This document shows, in pieces, positions 18,296 through 25,709 of a DNA stretch of 49,729 nt. Positions within the stretch are counted from its first letter, which is position 1. Every line of letters begins with the position of its first letter. Below the pieces are notes generated by a model. The model was not told the DNA's origin. It saw only the letters and a list, made by a program, of their open reading frames with translations, and did no database searches. This DNA is from an uncultured Bifidobacterium sp. (GTDB taxonomy: Bacteria > Actinomycetota > Actinomycetes > Actinomycetales > Bifidobacteriaceae). Made by a program: the position numbers and the translations under genes. The stretch covers positions 1 to 49,729 of the forward strand of contig NZ_CALYOY010000014.1 of the NCBI RefSeq assembly GCF_945269915.1, written 5' to 3'.

Positions 18296-19276
18296 ATGGC
18301 TGATTTTCATTTCCTGAAGGCCCCCCTCTCACGTGGCCATGGGGGCAACCAACTGGCCGCCCGACGGAACATCCATAGGATGCGGCGACTGGGGGCCTCG
18401 CTCTGCCTGGGGCTGGCGGTCTTCCTCATCCTACAGATTCCGGCGGCCATGGCCGGGCACCGGCAGATCCTGGTCGCATCCACAGACATAGCCCGGGGTG
18501 ATGCCATCACCGCATCCATGGTCTCGATCAGGACCATGACCGGTTCCCCTGACCTGCCGGGTGCATTCACCACCCCTGACCAGGTCCTGGGACATGTCAC
18601 CCGGGTATCGGTCACCCGGGACCGGCCACTCCTGGATGTCATGATGACCAGTCGCCCCCGGGAACCTCCCGGAACCACCTCCGTAGGCCTTCACCTGGCC
18701 AGCAGCATCGACTCCCTGAGCCCGGGAGATCAGGTCAGACTGCTGGCACCCCACGGCTGCCAGACCGCGGAACCGGTCCCGTCGAACCTTGTCCGCCACC
18801 CACAGCCCGGTTCATACCTACACGACCATGACTTCGGCAGCCCGGACATCTTCCCTGCCGAAGAGACAGGTGCCGCCGGGTCATGTCTTCTGGCCGGGAA
18901 GGCCCTGGTCCTCGACCTCCCGCGGAAACCCAAGCCCACGACGGCCTCAGGTCCGGGCATGCGCGCACCCGATCAGGGAGGCCCCCTGGTCACCATGGCC
19001 CTGGACCCAGATGATGCAGTCAGGGTTCTCTCCATGGACCCGTCAGTCCCCCTGATCGCCGTCCATCTGAAGGATGGCGCCCAGGAGCTGCCTGATGGGC
19101 AATCGACACCCTCCGGGCGGTATAAACACAGCCTCAAGTCACATGTCGCCGATAATGGGGTTAGGGATACAGACATGTGCTTTGTACCCGGTAGAGGATA
19201 CGGAGGGAGAAGTCATGGATTCAGTCAATCATTTTGCGGTCAAAGAAACCAGCCAGGCGGCCAAAAAGATCTCTGA
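18296..19276 (+). CDS. SAF-domain (CpaB/RcpC-like) membrane-anchored protein with anomalous C-terminus
   Basis: A 326-residue frame. A basic N-terminus and one transmembrane segment (about 31-53) lead into a SAF domain (ILVASTDIARGDAITASMVS) and a VTRDRPLL stretch, as in CpaB/RcpC proteins of Flp pilus systems; no pilus genes are near. Sequence resembling the family ends near residue 260 (DPSVPLIAVHLKDG). The last 60 or so residues look non-native and run 62 bases into mscL, suggesting a lost stop or a frameshift near 19120, where another frame gives TAA. The ribosome binding site is weak; ATG 18380 is an alternative. Probably a cell-envelope protein of unknown role. Confidence 0.65.
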   Translation: MADFHFLKAPLSRGHGGNQLAARRNIHRMRRLGASLCLGLAVFLILQIPAAMAGHRQILVASTDIARGDAITASMVSIRTMTGSPDLPGAFTTPDQVLGHVTRVSVTRDRPLLDVMMTSRPREPPGTTSVGLHLASSIDSLSPGDQVRLLAPHGCQTAEPVPSNLVRHPQPGSYLHDHDFGSPDIFPAEETGAAGSCLLAGKALVLDLPRKPKPTTASGPGMRAPDQGGPLVTMALDPDDAVRVLSMDPSVPLIAVHLKDGAQELPDGQSTPSGRYKHSLKSHVADNGVRDTDMCFVPGRGYGGRSHGFSQSFCGQRNQPGGQKDL

Positions 19277-19745
19277 TGCCAGCAATAAGGGCGTAGCGGG
19301 AGAGTTCAAGCAGTTCATCTCTCGCGGGTCGATGATCGACATGGCTGTCGGCGTGGTCATGGGTTCCGCCGTGACCGCCATTGTCAATTCCATCGTGAAC
19401 AACCTGATCAGCCCGCTGATCGCCATGATCTTCGGCAAACCCGACCTGTCAGGGCTGCTGAACATCACCTACAGGCATGCCACCATCTCCTTCGGTGCGG
19501 TTCTGACGGCCCTGCTGAACTTCTTCCTGATCGCCCTGGCCGTCTACTTCTGCATCATCATGCCGATCAACAAGCTTCGGCAGATCAGCAGGGCGGCCTC
19601 CGGTGTCAAGGAAGAACCCGGAACCCCCTCCACCGAGGACCAGACCCTGCAGCTCCTTCAGCAAATCGCCGCCGACATCCATTCGACCCGGACCGACGAA
19701 GGCCAGGGAGAGCACGTCGCCGACCATCCTGACCAGAACCAGTGA
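19215..19745 (+). CDS. mscL: Large-conductance mechanosensitive channel
   Basis: A 176-residue inner-membrane channel that opens under membrane tension to release solutes during osmotic downshock. The core FKQFISRGSMIDMAVGVVMGSAVTAI is the usual N-terminal helix and TM1. TM2 lies around 95-120 (ISFGAVLTALLNFFLIALAVYF), followed by the cytoplasmic helix with LLQQIAADI. About 30 extra residues precede the normal start of the family, including a Lys/Ser-rich helix. GGAGGGAGA is well placed before the ATG at 19215. It is overlapped by the end of the preceding SAF frame. A strong hairpin follows. Confidence 0.93.
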   Translation: MDSVNHFAVKETSQAAKKISDASNKGVAGEFKQFISRGSMIDMAVGVVMGSAVTAIVNSIVNNLISPLIAMIFGKPDLSGLLNITYRHATISFGAVLTALLNFFLIALAVYFCIIMPINKLRQISRAASGVKEEPGTPSTEDQTLQLLQQIAADIHSTRTDEGQGEHVADHPDQNQ

Positions 19746-19802
19746 ACCATAGGGAGAGGGCCGAGACACTTCACCCGGTCCATACAGGGCCTGACTTCGG
19801 CA

Positions 19803-19845
19803 AGACCCCATCTGCAGACGTAACATCCGACTGCAGATGGGGTCT
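19803..19845 (+). terminator. terminator after mscL
   Basis: AGACCCCATCTGCAG at 19803-19817 pairs perfectly over 15 bases with CTGCAGATGGGGTCT at 19831-19845 around a 13-base loop, followed by CTTGGTTCT and then a G12 run. It ends the plus-strand transcript. Confidence 0.85.
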
Positions 19846-19854
19846 CTTGGTTCT

Positions 19855-19866
19855 GGGGGGGGGGGG
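19855..19866. repeat. homopolymer tract of 12 G
   Basis: Twelve consecutive G on the plus strand, just beyond the mscL terminator and in the gap between convergent transcripts. It resembles the tracts at 9538-9552 and 16966-16977. Confidence 0.9.
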
Positions 19867-19933
19867 TAGATCCACTCATCAGGGTTTTACCACTTTCCGG
19901 AATTCAACCCCCTCCCCCAGGAGTTGGCCCTTG

Positions 19934-19958
19934 CCGGAGCAGCTCAATTCTGCTCCGG
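19934..19958 (-). terminator. hairpin after the FHA/helicase-like operon
   Basis: CCGGAGCAG at 19934-19942 pairs with CTGCTCCGG at 19950-19958 around a 7-base loop, directly beyond the stop of the small minus-strand ORF. The minus-strand tail is not U-rich, so termination strength is uncertain. Confidence 0.6.
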
Positions 19959-19961
19959 AAT

Positions 19962-20165
19962 TCAGTTCTTGCGCTCAGCCGGGAAGAGACCCCAATGGGG
20001 AGGAAGTTCACCCAGAATACGCTGGTCATCCTCGCCCTGGCGGTCCACCTCGGTCTGTCTGTCCTGGGGGTCCATGAAGGTCCCGTCGACTTCGAACCGC
20101 TCCGTCCCCCTGCGCACCACCCGATGATGGCGACGCGGGCGGTCGGACTCTTCCACATTGGTCAT
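19962..20165 (-). CDS. small protein of unknown function, coupled to the helicase-like gene
   Basis: A 67-residue hydrophilic, Arg/Asp/Glu-rich protein, not recognised. Its ATG shares one base with the TGA stop of the large gene upstream (TGATG), a classical translational-coupling arrangement, and its stop is followed at once by a hairpin. Those two facts are the main reason to treat it as real. No membrane segment, signal peptide or metal-binding motif is visible. It may be an accessory of the FHA/helicase-like pair. Confidence 0.55.
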   Translation of the reverse strand: MTNVEESDRPRRHHRVVRRGTERFEVDGTFMDPQDRQTEVDRQGEDDQRILGELPPHWGLFPAERKN

Positions 20166-23100
20166 CAGTGCGCCTGCTGGTAGATGTCGGCCAGGCGGGC
20201 GACGATGCGGTCCGCCTCCTTGTCCGGGTTGACAAAGGTGGAGACGCTCCAGACCGTCATGACGGACCAGCCCAGTCCCTGCAGGTTCTCCGTATTGAAG
20301 CGGTGACGCTCGCGGGTGGACTGGGTGTGCATGAACTCCACGTCATCGGTCAGGACGGCCAGGGTGTAAGGCTTGTCCTTGAGACCGACCACCAGGGGAA
20401 TCTTGGGCGAATCCTCATACCCATAATCAACGGCCACATCCAGCCCGCGTGAACGCAGCCGCTGGGCCAGGTCGCGGAAGAGGACGTTGGTGGATTCCGG
20501 GACGGAGCCGGGCTGAGGTTCCTCCTCGCCCAGGCCCTCGACCCAGGTCAGGAGCTCTTTCAGGAGCTTGGGGCCGGGCTGATGGAGGCGGTCATCCTCC
20601 AGGTCCTGGGCTGCAAAGGTGGTGACGATATCCAGATGACGGTCGCTCAGGGCCAGGGCATCCAGGAGCATGCCGCTGCCGCCCTCACCTTCCAACTCGC
20701 CGAACTGCTGGAGGAGACGGCCATGGGAGGTCTTGGCGAAGCCCATGGTCACAATCACATCCGTGGCCCTGGCCCCACAGACCTCATCAATCCCGATGAT
20801 GCGCACATGCCGCAGGAACTTGCCAAAGGCCTGATCCTTGGCGGCCGCGGCCTTCAATTCGGCCCCCAGCCGGGAACGGTGGGTGGAGGAAAGGGTCACG
20901 ACGGTCAGGATGTAGGAGGCGGGAACGATGGAGAAGGAAGCCGCCCGCTGCCGGAGCAGGTCGACCACGGCCGTGACCTCCTGCTGGTTGGATTCGACCA
21001 GACCGGTCGACATGACCGGCACACCTGTGCCCTGGACCCTGGTCAACCGAACCCGGCCGCAGGACCGATTGCAGGGCAAGGGGGAGGGAAGACCCCCATA
21101 CCCATGCCCCTGGAGGAAGTCGGACAGAAGGGGACTGCGCCTGGACGGGCGTGCGGGCGCTTGGACCGGAACAAGCTTGTCAACCAGCTGCAGAAGCCCC
21201 TCCGAGGTGATGGTCGGACGGTGGGCGATGACCGCCACCTGCCTGGCCCTGTCCAGGGCGGTGAGGACCTGGATGGAGGGCATGTGGGCCCCGGCATCAA
21301 TGATGACCGTATCGGCCATCTGAACCGGATCGGTCCGGGTGGCCAGTGTGGCGGGCGTGGCGATGATAATGGGCTTGGCGGCCCCCAGGATCCCCGGATG
21401 GGCCTGCTGGAAGACCGAGAAGGAGGCACCGGGATTACCGGCCAACATGGTGTGGAGCTGGTTGGCCTCCTGGGTGTGGGAGAAGAGTAGCTCCGACAGC
21501 CGTTTTACGCTTTCCTGGGCCACCATGGGGCCGACGCTGGCCACGTGCTGGGCATCGACCTGGTTGAACCGGTCGGCCGCATTGGACAGTGCCGAACCAT
21601 CCTGGTTGGAGATGATCTGGGAGGAACGCATGATGTCATCGAATACCGTGGTCCACCAGGCCAGCTCCAGCTCGCCGCGGACGGCTCCACGATCCACCTG
21701 CCTGGCGCGGAGGTCCTGAATCAATTCATTCAGGCCAGCCTCCGTGAACTCCCTCTCCAGGGAGCAACGCTCCGGCAGTGTCTCCAGGGCCAGGTGGTCG
21801 TCGAAGAGGGCCTTGAGCCGCTCCTCCACCCTGTTGAAGTCCATGATCTCCAGGTCGCCACCACTCGGTGTGGTAATCAGGACCGTGTCCAGGGCGGTCA
21901 TGTCCTGGACCATGGCATCCTGTGTGTCGATGATCGTATCCAGCTTGGGCGGGAGGACGGGCCAGCCGCCGTGGGGGACGAAGGCGCGCCACTGCTCGGC
22001 CTGCCTGGCCACCACCTGGAGGGCCTCGTGCAGGTCCTCGACCTGGGCGCCCGGCCTGAACAGGCTCTTGGCCTCCTTGACCAGACGACGACGCTCCCAG
22101 AAGCCCAGGTTGGTCCCCTTGGACTTCCGTTCCGCCTTGGGCTTGGTGGCCTCGATCATGGCCGGGATGTCACGCTCGAAGATGGCCGGCTGGAAGACGT
22201 CGAGAACGCGCCGGAGGTTCTTCAGGACAACCACCTGCTTGCCCCAGTCCCGGACCGTCGCCGGCACCGGGAAGCCACAGGTCTCCACGGTGGACTTGAC
22301 CTGTTCCCGGGTGGCTGGCAGGAGTCGCTGCAGAAGACGGACGACCCTGGCGTAGGCATCGACGGCCTCGTTCTCGCTGGTCAGGGTGGCACCGAACCAG
22401 GGGGTGTCGTCGGGCCCGATGGTGAACTCACCCAGCTGGGCCGCGCGCTCCAGCTTCTCTCCCCAGACGTCCATCTGTGCCTGGAGGGAGTGGGCCGCAG
22501 CCGGAGTCAGGCGAACCCTGGTGGCGGGATGAGTGGGCAGGTTGGCTATCTGGGCCAGGTTCTGGATGGTCTGATAGGCCGAGACCCCCCAACCCGTATC
22601 CATACCGTGCAGGTCGCCCAGATACCGGGTCAGGCGCGTGCGAACCCCCACCAGCTCATCGGCCACCTGGTCGAAGTGCTCGGTGGCCTTGCCGGGTTTG
22701 AAACCGACCGCATCAATCAGACGGCGATCCAGGTCCTGGCTGAGCTGACCGTCGGTCAGGTCCAGGGCCATATCGGTCATGCCGTTGGCTTCGAGCCGCC
22801 GCTGGAACCGTCGCTTCTGCTCGACCACACAGGGCACATAAAGGACCGTCCGGCCCGCGGCGACACAGCGGGCGGCGATGGCCAGGGCATCATCAGCGCT
22901 CTCCCGACCGGTCTGCTCATCCAGGAAGACGCTGTGGCCGGAACCCACCAGTTGGGCGGCATACCTGACCTGGTTCCCAACATCTCCGGCCTCGAATTCG
23001 CTGTGGGGATCGGCATCGAAGGGGCTGTAATCGGGCACGGGCCCACCCTTGAGTCGTTCGGAGGCCTCCTGGTCTCCGGCCATGGCATCCAGGAGGTCAT

Positions 23101-23875
23101 TGCCCGTCGGACCGGCCTCGATCCTGTCCAGGATGGTCAGGCTCTCCCCCAGCAGCTGGGCCGAGGGCTCGATGAAGCATCCCAGGACGATCTTGCGCTC
23201 AATGGTGAAATCACTGATCCGGGGCGTAACCAGATCGGTCATGTCCTTGAAGAGGGAGGATGTCTCAGGGGTACCGCCCTGGTAGTGGGAGGCGGAGAAG
23301 AGACGGGAGGCATCCAGTCCGATTCCCCTCTCCCGCATGGCCGAGATGAAGACCGGGTTCAGGTCGACCTTCCCGGTAAAACTGATCGAGGCACGGGATG
23401 CCCCCTCCCGTCCTTCGTCGATGCGAACAGGATACATGAGGACCGGCATGGCCTTGCCCTGCCAGGCCGCCACACCCACCACCAGGGAAAGTTGGGCGCA
23501 ACCGCTGGTGCGTTCCTTGGCAGCCTGGTCATCAAGCACCCGCTCCAGACGCCGATGGGCCGCACGAAGCATGCCACGGTCGCGGAAGAGGGCGTCCAGA
23601 TGAACCTGTCCACTGGCGAACAACTGGGCGATCCCCGAGGGATGGGCATGGGTCAGATCCATCTGCGCCGCCAGCTGGGCCACGTTCTCCAGGGGGGTGA
23701 CCCCGGACTGGCTCTGATATGACTGCCGCCATGACCTGATGCGGTCCAGGGGCGACATACCGGAATTCTCCTGGCCGGATTCCTGGGCTGGCCCGGACTG
23801 GTCGCCCCCCTGGTTCATGCCTGCACCACCCCGCACCTGGCTCGCCTCGTCACTGTTCACTATCCGTTCGCTCAT
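20165..23875 (-). CDS. large DNA2/NAM7 helicase-like protein with degenerate ATPase motifs and C-terminal MTES_1575-like domain
   Basis: About 1236 residues. The layout follows superfamily 1 helicase-nuclease proteins of the DUF4011 type: an N-terminal domain with LVVGVAAWQG; a motif I region near 316-327 followed by AAGRTVLYVPCVVEQKRRFQRRL; AAKPIIIATPATLAT and a motif II region near 855-865; and a Vsr-like MTES_1575 domain from about 1140 (VVGLKDKPYTLAVLTDD, GLGWSVMTVWSV). The motif I GxxGxGKT/S pattern reads DEQTGRESAD (no lysine placed correctly), motif II reads IIDAGAH instead of DEASQ, and motif III (GDxxQLPP) reads IAHRPT. ATP hydrolysis is therefore unlikely. The ATG at 23875 has AAGTGAG upstream; a GTG at 23887 overlaps the FHA stop. 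It follows the FHA gene and precedes a coupled small ORF. Confidence 0.8.
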   Translation of the reverse strand: MSERIVNSDEASQVRGGAGMNQGGDQSGPAQESGQENSGMSPLDRIRSWRQSYQSQSGVTPLENVAQLAAQMDLTHAHPSGIAQLFASGQVHLDALFRDRGMLRAAHRRLERVLDDQAAKERTSGCAQLSLVVGVAAWQGKAMPVLMYPVRIDEGREGASRASISFTGKVDLNPVFISAMRERGIGLDASRLFSASHYQGGTPETSSLFKDMTDLVTPRISDFTIERKIVLGCFIEPSAQLLGESLTILDRIEAGPTGNDLLDAMAGDQEASERLKGGPVPDYSPFDADPHSEFEAGDVGNQVRYAAQLVGSGHSVFLDEQTGRESADDALAIAARCVAAGRTVLYVPCVVEQKRRFQRRLEANGMTDMALDLTDGQLSQDLDRRLIDAVGFKPGKATEHFDQVADELVGVRTRLTRYLGDLHGMDTGWGVSAYQTIQNLAQIANLPTHPATRVRLTPAAAHSLQAQMDVWGEKLERAAQLGEFTIGPDDTPWFGATLTSENEAVDAYARVVRLLQRLLPATREQVKSTVETCGFPVPATVRDWGKQVVVLKNLRRVLDVFQPAIFERDIPAMIEATKPKAERKSKGTNLGFWERRRLVKEAKSLFRPGAQVEDLHEALQVVARQAEQWRAFVPHGGWPVLPPKLDTIIDTQDAMVQDMTALDTVLITTPSGGDLEIMDFNRVEERLKALFDDHLALETLPERCSLEREFTEAGLNELIQDLRARQVDRGAVRGELELAWWTTVFDDIMRSSQIISNQDGSALSNAADRFNQVDAQHVASVGPMVAQESVKRLSELLFSHTQEANQLHTMLAGNPGASFSVFQQAHPGILGAAKPIIIATPATLATRTDPVQMADTVIIDAGAHMPSIQVLTALDRARQVAVIAHRPTITSEGLLQLVDKLVPVQAPARPSRRSPLLSDFLQGHGYGGLPSPLPCNRSCGRVRLTRVQGTGVPVMSTGLVESNQQEVTAVVDLLRQRAASFSIVPASYILTVVTLSSTHRSRLGAELKAAAAKDQAFGKFLRHVRIIGIDEVCGARATDVIVTMGFAKTSHGRLLQQFGELEGEGGSGMLLDALALSDRHLDIVTTFAAQDLEDDRLHQPGPKLLKELLTWVEGLGEEEPQPGSVPESTNVLFRDLAQRLRSRGLDVAVDYGYEDSPKIPLVVGLKDKPYTLAVLTDDVEFMHTQSTRERHRFNTENLQGLGWSVMTVWSVSTFVNPDKEADRIVARLADIYQQAH

Positions 23876-23883
23876 TCCTAGAC

Positions 23884-25404
23884 TCACTTCCCGGTGGCAT
23901 TCAGATACTCGTGGTAGCCTTCGTTGCCCTGTAGGGCCGCATCGATGTCCTCGTTGCCCTGGGCCGACAACCAGGCATAGAGGTCATCGTACAGGGCTGG
24001 ATTCATGGCCAGGAAGGGCAGCAGTTGAGGATGCTTGGCCATCTCGAACTGAAGGGCGAAATCGGAGGTGCGCTTGGCATCGTCCGAGCTCATGCCGTCC
24101 ACCTCGATGGCCTTCTCCTGACTGCCGTAGTCCCCCTTGGAGACCCGTTCGAAGACGGATCCCGGCTCAAAGGCCGGTCGGTAGGTCGGTTCATCGCCGG
24201 TCTGACCGACTGCGGCTGCCTGGCGTTCACCCGCAGCCTCCCGATCCTGCTGGGCCTGACGGGCCAGCTCGACGGCCCCGAGGGGCTGGAATGATCCCTT
24301 CTGGGTAGGTTGCCGTCCGGATGCCTGAGACTGAGACCGGGCTGCAGACTGAGACTGTACTGGCTGCGGTTGGGCCTGAGGTTGCACCATGGCAGGTCTG
24401 TCCTGGCCTTGGGCATCCGCCTTGGCGGTCCGGGAGTTTCTGGCATCGTCAAACAGGTTGCGCTGAACGGAGTGCCGTCCCTCCCCTTCCACGACCTGGG
24501 CCAGGACCGGTTGCACCGGCAGACCACCCATCTGCTGGCTGGCCTGCCCGGATTGGGGCGGCACCTGCTGTTGGTCGGGAACGTCTGCCTGGGCAGGACC
24601 TTGAACCTGAGACTGCTGTTGAGGCTGGGATTGAGCCTGATCCCGATTCTGAGACTGCTGTCGGGACTGAGCCGGAGCCTGGGCCTGAAGCAGCTGCCGA
24701 GACTGGGACTGAGGTTGGGATTGAGGCTGGACACGAGGCTGAGGTTGTGCTTCTGCAGGCCGAACTTCTTGTACCGGTGTCTGCGCTTCCTGCACCGGCA
24801 CCTGCGGGGTCCCGGCTTCGGCCTGCCCCTCCCCCAGGGCCATGTCATGGAGGGCACTGACCCGGTTCCGGACACCATCGGCCCGGAATATGCCGGTAGG
24901 CTCACCTGCCCTCATGTCCAGGATGTCATCCACCGACATGCCGGCGGCATCAGGTTCCACCGGCTCCTTACGGTCACGGGCGTAGGAGAAGAGGTCGGGA
25001 ACCTGCTGACCCGGCTTGGCCTCCTTCTGGGTCGGTGCTTCGACCTGGATGAAGTCCACCGGCACATCGCCGAACTGAAAACGTACCGAAGATCCCGGCA
25101 GGAGGAAGGCCGATTGGGAGGGCAGCCGGACCAGGGACCCATCGGCCTGGACCATGTAGGACCCGTTGGTGGAACCCATGTCACGCAGGGTGGCGGACCC
25201 CTCCTTGTCGAAGGTGAAGAGGGCATGGCGCTTGGACATGGACTTGGTGTCATCAGGGACATCCAGACGGCGCCTGCCGTCATCACTGAGTGGCCTCAGG
25301 GGTTTGCGACCGATTTCAATGGTCTGGCCGGGCTCCAACCTGGTTTTCTCCACCCCATTGACCTTGATTATCCACTCCAGCTTTGGTCTTTGACCGTCAC
25401 TCAC
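23884..25404 (-). CDS. FHA-domain protein with long Gln/Pro-rich linker
   Basis: About 506 residues. An N-terminal forkhead-associated domain (about 10-115) shows IEIGRK near 30-35, SMSKRHA near 56-61 and MGSTNGSYM near 76-84, the residues that bind phosphothreonine. A motif MSVDDILDM follows near 155, then a low-complexity Gln/Ser/Pro/Ala region from about 195 to 370. The C-terminal 80 residues (DFALQFEMAKHPQLLPFLAMNPALYDDL region) form a helical domain I cannot name, which resembles the variant-leucine-rich type of short bacterial repeats. The GTG at 25404 has GGAGG 8 bases before it. FHA proteins usually read Ser/Thr-kinase signals, so the operon may be controlled by phosphorylation. Confidence 0.82.
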   Translation of the reverse strand: MSDGQRPKLEWIIKVNGVEKTRLEPGQTIEIGRKPLRPLSDDGRRRLDVPDDTKSMSKRHALFTFDKEGSATLRDMGSTNGSYMVQADGSLVRLPSQSAFLLPGSSVRFQFGDVPVDFIQVEAPTQKEAKPGQQVPDLFSYARDRKEPVEPDAAGMSVDDILDMRAGEPTGIFRADGVRNRVSALHDMALGEGQAEAGTPQVPVQEAQTPVQEVRPAEAQPQPRVQPQSQPQSQSRQLLQAQAPAQSRQQSQNRDQAQSQPQQQSQVQGPAQADVPDQQQVPPQSGQASQQMGGLPVQPVLAQVVEGEGRHSVQRNLFDDARNSRTAKADAQGQDRPAMVQPQAQPQPVQSQSAARSQSQASGRQPTQKGSFQPLGAVELARQAQQDREAAGERQAAAVGQTGDEPTYRPAFEPGSVFERVSKGDYGSQEKAIEVDGMSSDDAKRTSDFALQFEMAKHPQLLPFLAMNPALYDDLYAWLSAQGNEDIDAALQGNEGYHEYLNATGK

Positions 25405-25628
25405 GCTATGGACCTCCAAATCTGCAGTCGCAATCACACAGTACTATCGCTATTGTGTCATGAAACCCTGAAATCGGTATGATTGCCCCCTGAATCGACT
25501 GATAACCGGCACATCACCGCATGGTCTGGTACTTCCATAAACAGCAGCGGCATTGTTCCTGAATCTGATTCGCCCCCAGCCAGGTTACCTGAAGAGATGC
25601 ACAGCCATGACCAGCCCCGGAAACAATG

Positions 25629-25666
25629 GGTTCCGCCCGGGACCCCGAAGGGTACCGGGCGGAACC
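25629..25666 (-). terminator. terminator after the first GH30 gene
   Basis: GGTTCCGCCCGG at 25629-25640 pairs with CCGGGCGGAACC at 25655-25666, and ACCC/GGGT extend the stem around a CGAA loop. On the minus strand it is followed by CATTGTTTCC. The stretch 25405-25709, about 305 bases without a gene, otherwise holds the promoter zone of the FHA operon; no clear promoter could be fixed there. Confidence 0.8.
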
Positions 25667-25709
25667 GATGCGGCCGTACGGCCAACCGACTCTAATTAAA
25701 GAAACCCGA

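Noticed and set aside
21545..23722. 725-residue plus-strand open frame opposite the helicase-like gene
   Set aside because: Antisense shadow with no ribosome binding site and no recognisable domain; the minus-strand product shows helicase-like homology and operon coupling.
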